From contig JAEWLN010000067.1 of NCBI GenBank assembly GCA_023457535.1, forward strand, positions 1 through 6,818: a stretch of 6,818 nucleotides of DNA. Direction: 5' to 3'. Source of the DNA: Bacteroidota bacterium. Its GTDB lineage: Bacteria; Bacteroidota; Bacteroidia; Flavobacteriales; Flavobacteriaceae. Shown here in pieces: positions 5,299 through 6,818 of this stretch (the stretch's first letter is position 1; each line of letters opens with the position of its first letter). A model generated the notes under the pieces. The model saw only the letters and a list, made by a program, of their open reading frames with translations. It was not told the origin of the DNA and did not search any database. A program made the translations under genes and the position numbers.

Positions 5299-6818
5299 AT
5301 GATTAAAAAAATTACGAAGTCAGCCAAATCATGCCGTCTGTATCTCGCTTTGGCGTTAATGTCCAGCGGATGGTGTTTTGCACAAACCACATCGAAAAGC
5401 CCGATTTACGATCGCAAAGAAAATGAGTTGATTGAAAAGCGGGATTTGTTTTCCAAGCATTTCCTGAATCAGGACGGCACGTATGCCGTAGCCATCGCGT
5501 CGGGTCCGATCCATTATGGGAAATCCGGTGCCTATTTGGACATAGACCATACGATACGCCCTGCTGCTGCGTCCGGCTACGCTTACGCTAATAAGGAAAA
5601 CCTGATGGAGTCCTACTTTGGTGCCACCGCACACCAAGGGATAAAAAGCAAGACCCAAGAAGGCGAGGTGTTGGAATTTCTCGAAACAACGATGCACTGG
5701 GAAGTGAATGGCCTGAAGATAAACGAACGCCCAAGCGCCAACGTTGCCTTCACCGCGCAAGGAAACAAAGGCTATTACAACGGTTTGTACGAAGCGATCG
5801 ACGCAGAATTCGTCGTGTTGAACGGCAAACGCAAGCTCAATTACCACCTCACGCAGCCCGCCGCCATTGCCGACGCGCCTGCCCACGCCACCTACCTCGT
5901 TTTTACCGAAAAAGTAAAAATACCGGCCAATTGGTCCTACGCAAGCACTGAAAATGGCCTCGTGATCAACGATGACAAGCAGCAGCAAATTTACCTTTAC
6001 GGCCATCCATTCTCGTATGATGGCGGCGGCAAAAAAATCCGTTGCGGCAACACCTTGATGACTGTATCGGCACAAGGGAACACGTTGACGATTGCCACCA
6101 AAGTCAAAGCCGATTGGCTGCTGGCTGCCGACCGGATTTTTCCGATCACCGTTGATCCGACGGTAATGGTGTATCCAACGGCCGCCAATTACCACACGGG
6201 CAGCGTATTTTCTTCCGACTATCTCAAGGAAACCGCAACCATCGGCTTTGGCAGGTTCGACGACAACAACGGCGTAGAGGATTTTTTAAGGGGTTGGGCC
6301 AGATTCAATACGGCTTCATTGCCGGAAGACGCCGTGATTGCCAACGGTGTAACGGTCAATTTCTACATCTCTGGCGGTTCCGAAGATTACGCACCGGCGA
6401 ACGGGCACGAATTGGTGTTCTCGAAACTTACCTTAGACCCGGTGACGGCAACAGGAAGCGCTTTGTATGACGCGATCGGCCAATTTGGTTATGGGCCGTT
6501 CGTCACGGCGGCCATCAATTCCATCGGATGGAAAGCCCATACGTTGACGTCGGCCACGCTGCAAAATGACATTGCCAACAGCTTGGCCGCCAACTATTTT
6601 TCCATCGGATTCATGCCGCAAGGGGATTTTTTCGCGGGCGAATACCTTATCGCCGATGGTTGGGACGCCAACGACCCGTATTTGACTTTTACCTATACGC
6701 AGCCGCTCGGCGCCGCCAGTTTTAGCCAATCGGCAATCAAAGTGTATCCCAATCCCGTCGAAAACAGCCTCCACATCGATGGGCCTTTTGAAATAGAAAG
6801 CATCCGGGTGTACTCGAT
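5299..6818 (+). CDS. Secreted DNRLRE-type protein with T9SS type A sorting domain (3' end outside window)
   Basis: The frame is open from ATG 5299 to the window end, giving 506 residues without the C-terminus. A signal peptide of ~28 residues ends GWCFA before Gln29; Trp before Cys rules out a normal lipobox. Residues ~40-280 resemble the N-terminal module of WapA/Rhs-type wall-associated proteins: ENELIEKRDLFSKHFLNQDG, a GPIHYGKSGAYLDIDHTI segment, and ADWLLAADRIFPITVDPTV ending at 289. Residues ~290-472 fit a DNRLRE-like beta-sandwich (for example LRGWARFNTASLPEDAVI). From ~480, IKVYPNPVENSLHIDG and SIRVYS are the start of a T9SS type A sorting domain, which directs export across the outer membrane and is then removed. 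The gene begins 28 bases after the S74 gene with no terminator or clear promoter between, so the two are probably one operon. No toxin or enzyme motif is visible, and its substrate or partner is unknown. Confidence 0.88.
   Translation, partial: MIKKITKSAKSCRLYLALALMSSGWCFAQTTSKSPIYDRKENELIEKRDLFSKHFLNQDGTYAVAIASGPIHYGKSGAYLDIDHTIRPAAASGYAYANKENLMESYFGATAHQGIKSKTQEGEVLEFLETTMHWEVNGLKINERPSANVAFTAQGNKGYYNGLYEAIDAEFVVLNGKRKLNYHLTQPAAIADAPAHATYLVFTEKVKIPANWSYASTENGLVINDDKQQQIYLYGHPFSYDGGGKKIRCGNTLMTVSAQGNTLTIATKVKADWLLAADRIFPITVDPTVMVYPTAANYHTGSVFSSDYLKETATIGFGRFDDNNGVEDFLRGWARFNTASLPEDAVIANGVTVNFYISGGSEDYAPANGHELVFSKLTLDPVTATGSALYDAIGQFGYGPFVTAAINSIGWKAHTLTSATLQNDIANSLAANYFSIGFMPQGDFFAGEYLIADGWDANDPYLTFTYTQPLGAASFSQSAIKVYPNPVENSLHIDGPFEIESIRVYS

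Noticed and set aside
5356..6195. 279-codon open frame on the minus strand
   Set aside because: It is antisense to the DNRLRE/T9SS gene, whose signal peptide, family motifs and sorting domain are clear. The minus-strand product shows no family features.

Overview
The window looks like chromosomal DNA from a member of the Bacteroidota, most likely a Flavobacteriaceae relative with fairly balanced base composition (about half G+C by eye). The evidence is a Bacteroidota-style rpoC tail followed directly by a DUF3467 gene, a C-terminal type IX secretion (T9SS) sorting signal, promoter -7 elements matching TAnnTTTG, starts without Shine-Dalgarno sequences, and three signal peptides that all place glutamine right after the predicted cleavage site. 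The species cannot be named from this sequence.

Layout: 1-1508 is the C-terminal third of rpoC (RNA polymerase beta' subunit), cut by the window start. Its stop codon overlaps the start of a DUF3467 gene (1508-1819), and a strong hairpin/T-run terminator (1823-1853) closes this housekeeping unit. A promoter (-7 box at 1915-1922) then leads into a 546-residue membrane regulator (2030-3670) with a signal peptide, periplasmic TPR repeats, one membrane helix and a cytoplasmic AraC-type DNA-binding domain. A 343-base non-coding region (3671-4013) holds a hairpin, a 28-bp near-perfect inverted repeat (3882-3909) and a good flavobacterial promoter (3951-3958). Then follow two exported-protein genes on the same strand, only 28 bases apart: a 418-residue protein ending in an S74 self-cleaving chaperone ('tail fiber') domain (4014-5270), and a DNRLRE-type protein with a T9SS sorting domain (5299 to the window end, 3' end missing).

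How the genes may work together (inference): the right-hand part reads as a surface-protein locus. A membrane-spanning one-component regulator could sense an envelope state through its TPR domain and control transcription of the neighbouring surface/secreted pair. The 28-bp inverted repeat, centred about 55-60 bp upstream of the -7 box, is the most specific candidate operator, although its link to this regulator is unproven. No CRISPR, IS element, tRNA, rRNA or phage module was seen. All convincing genes lie on the + strand.
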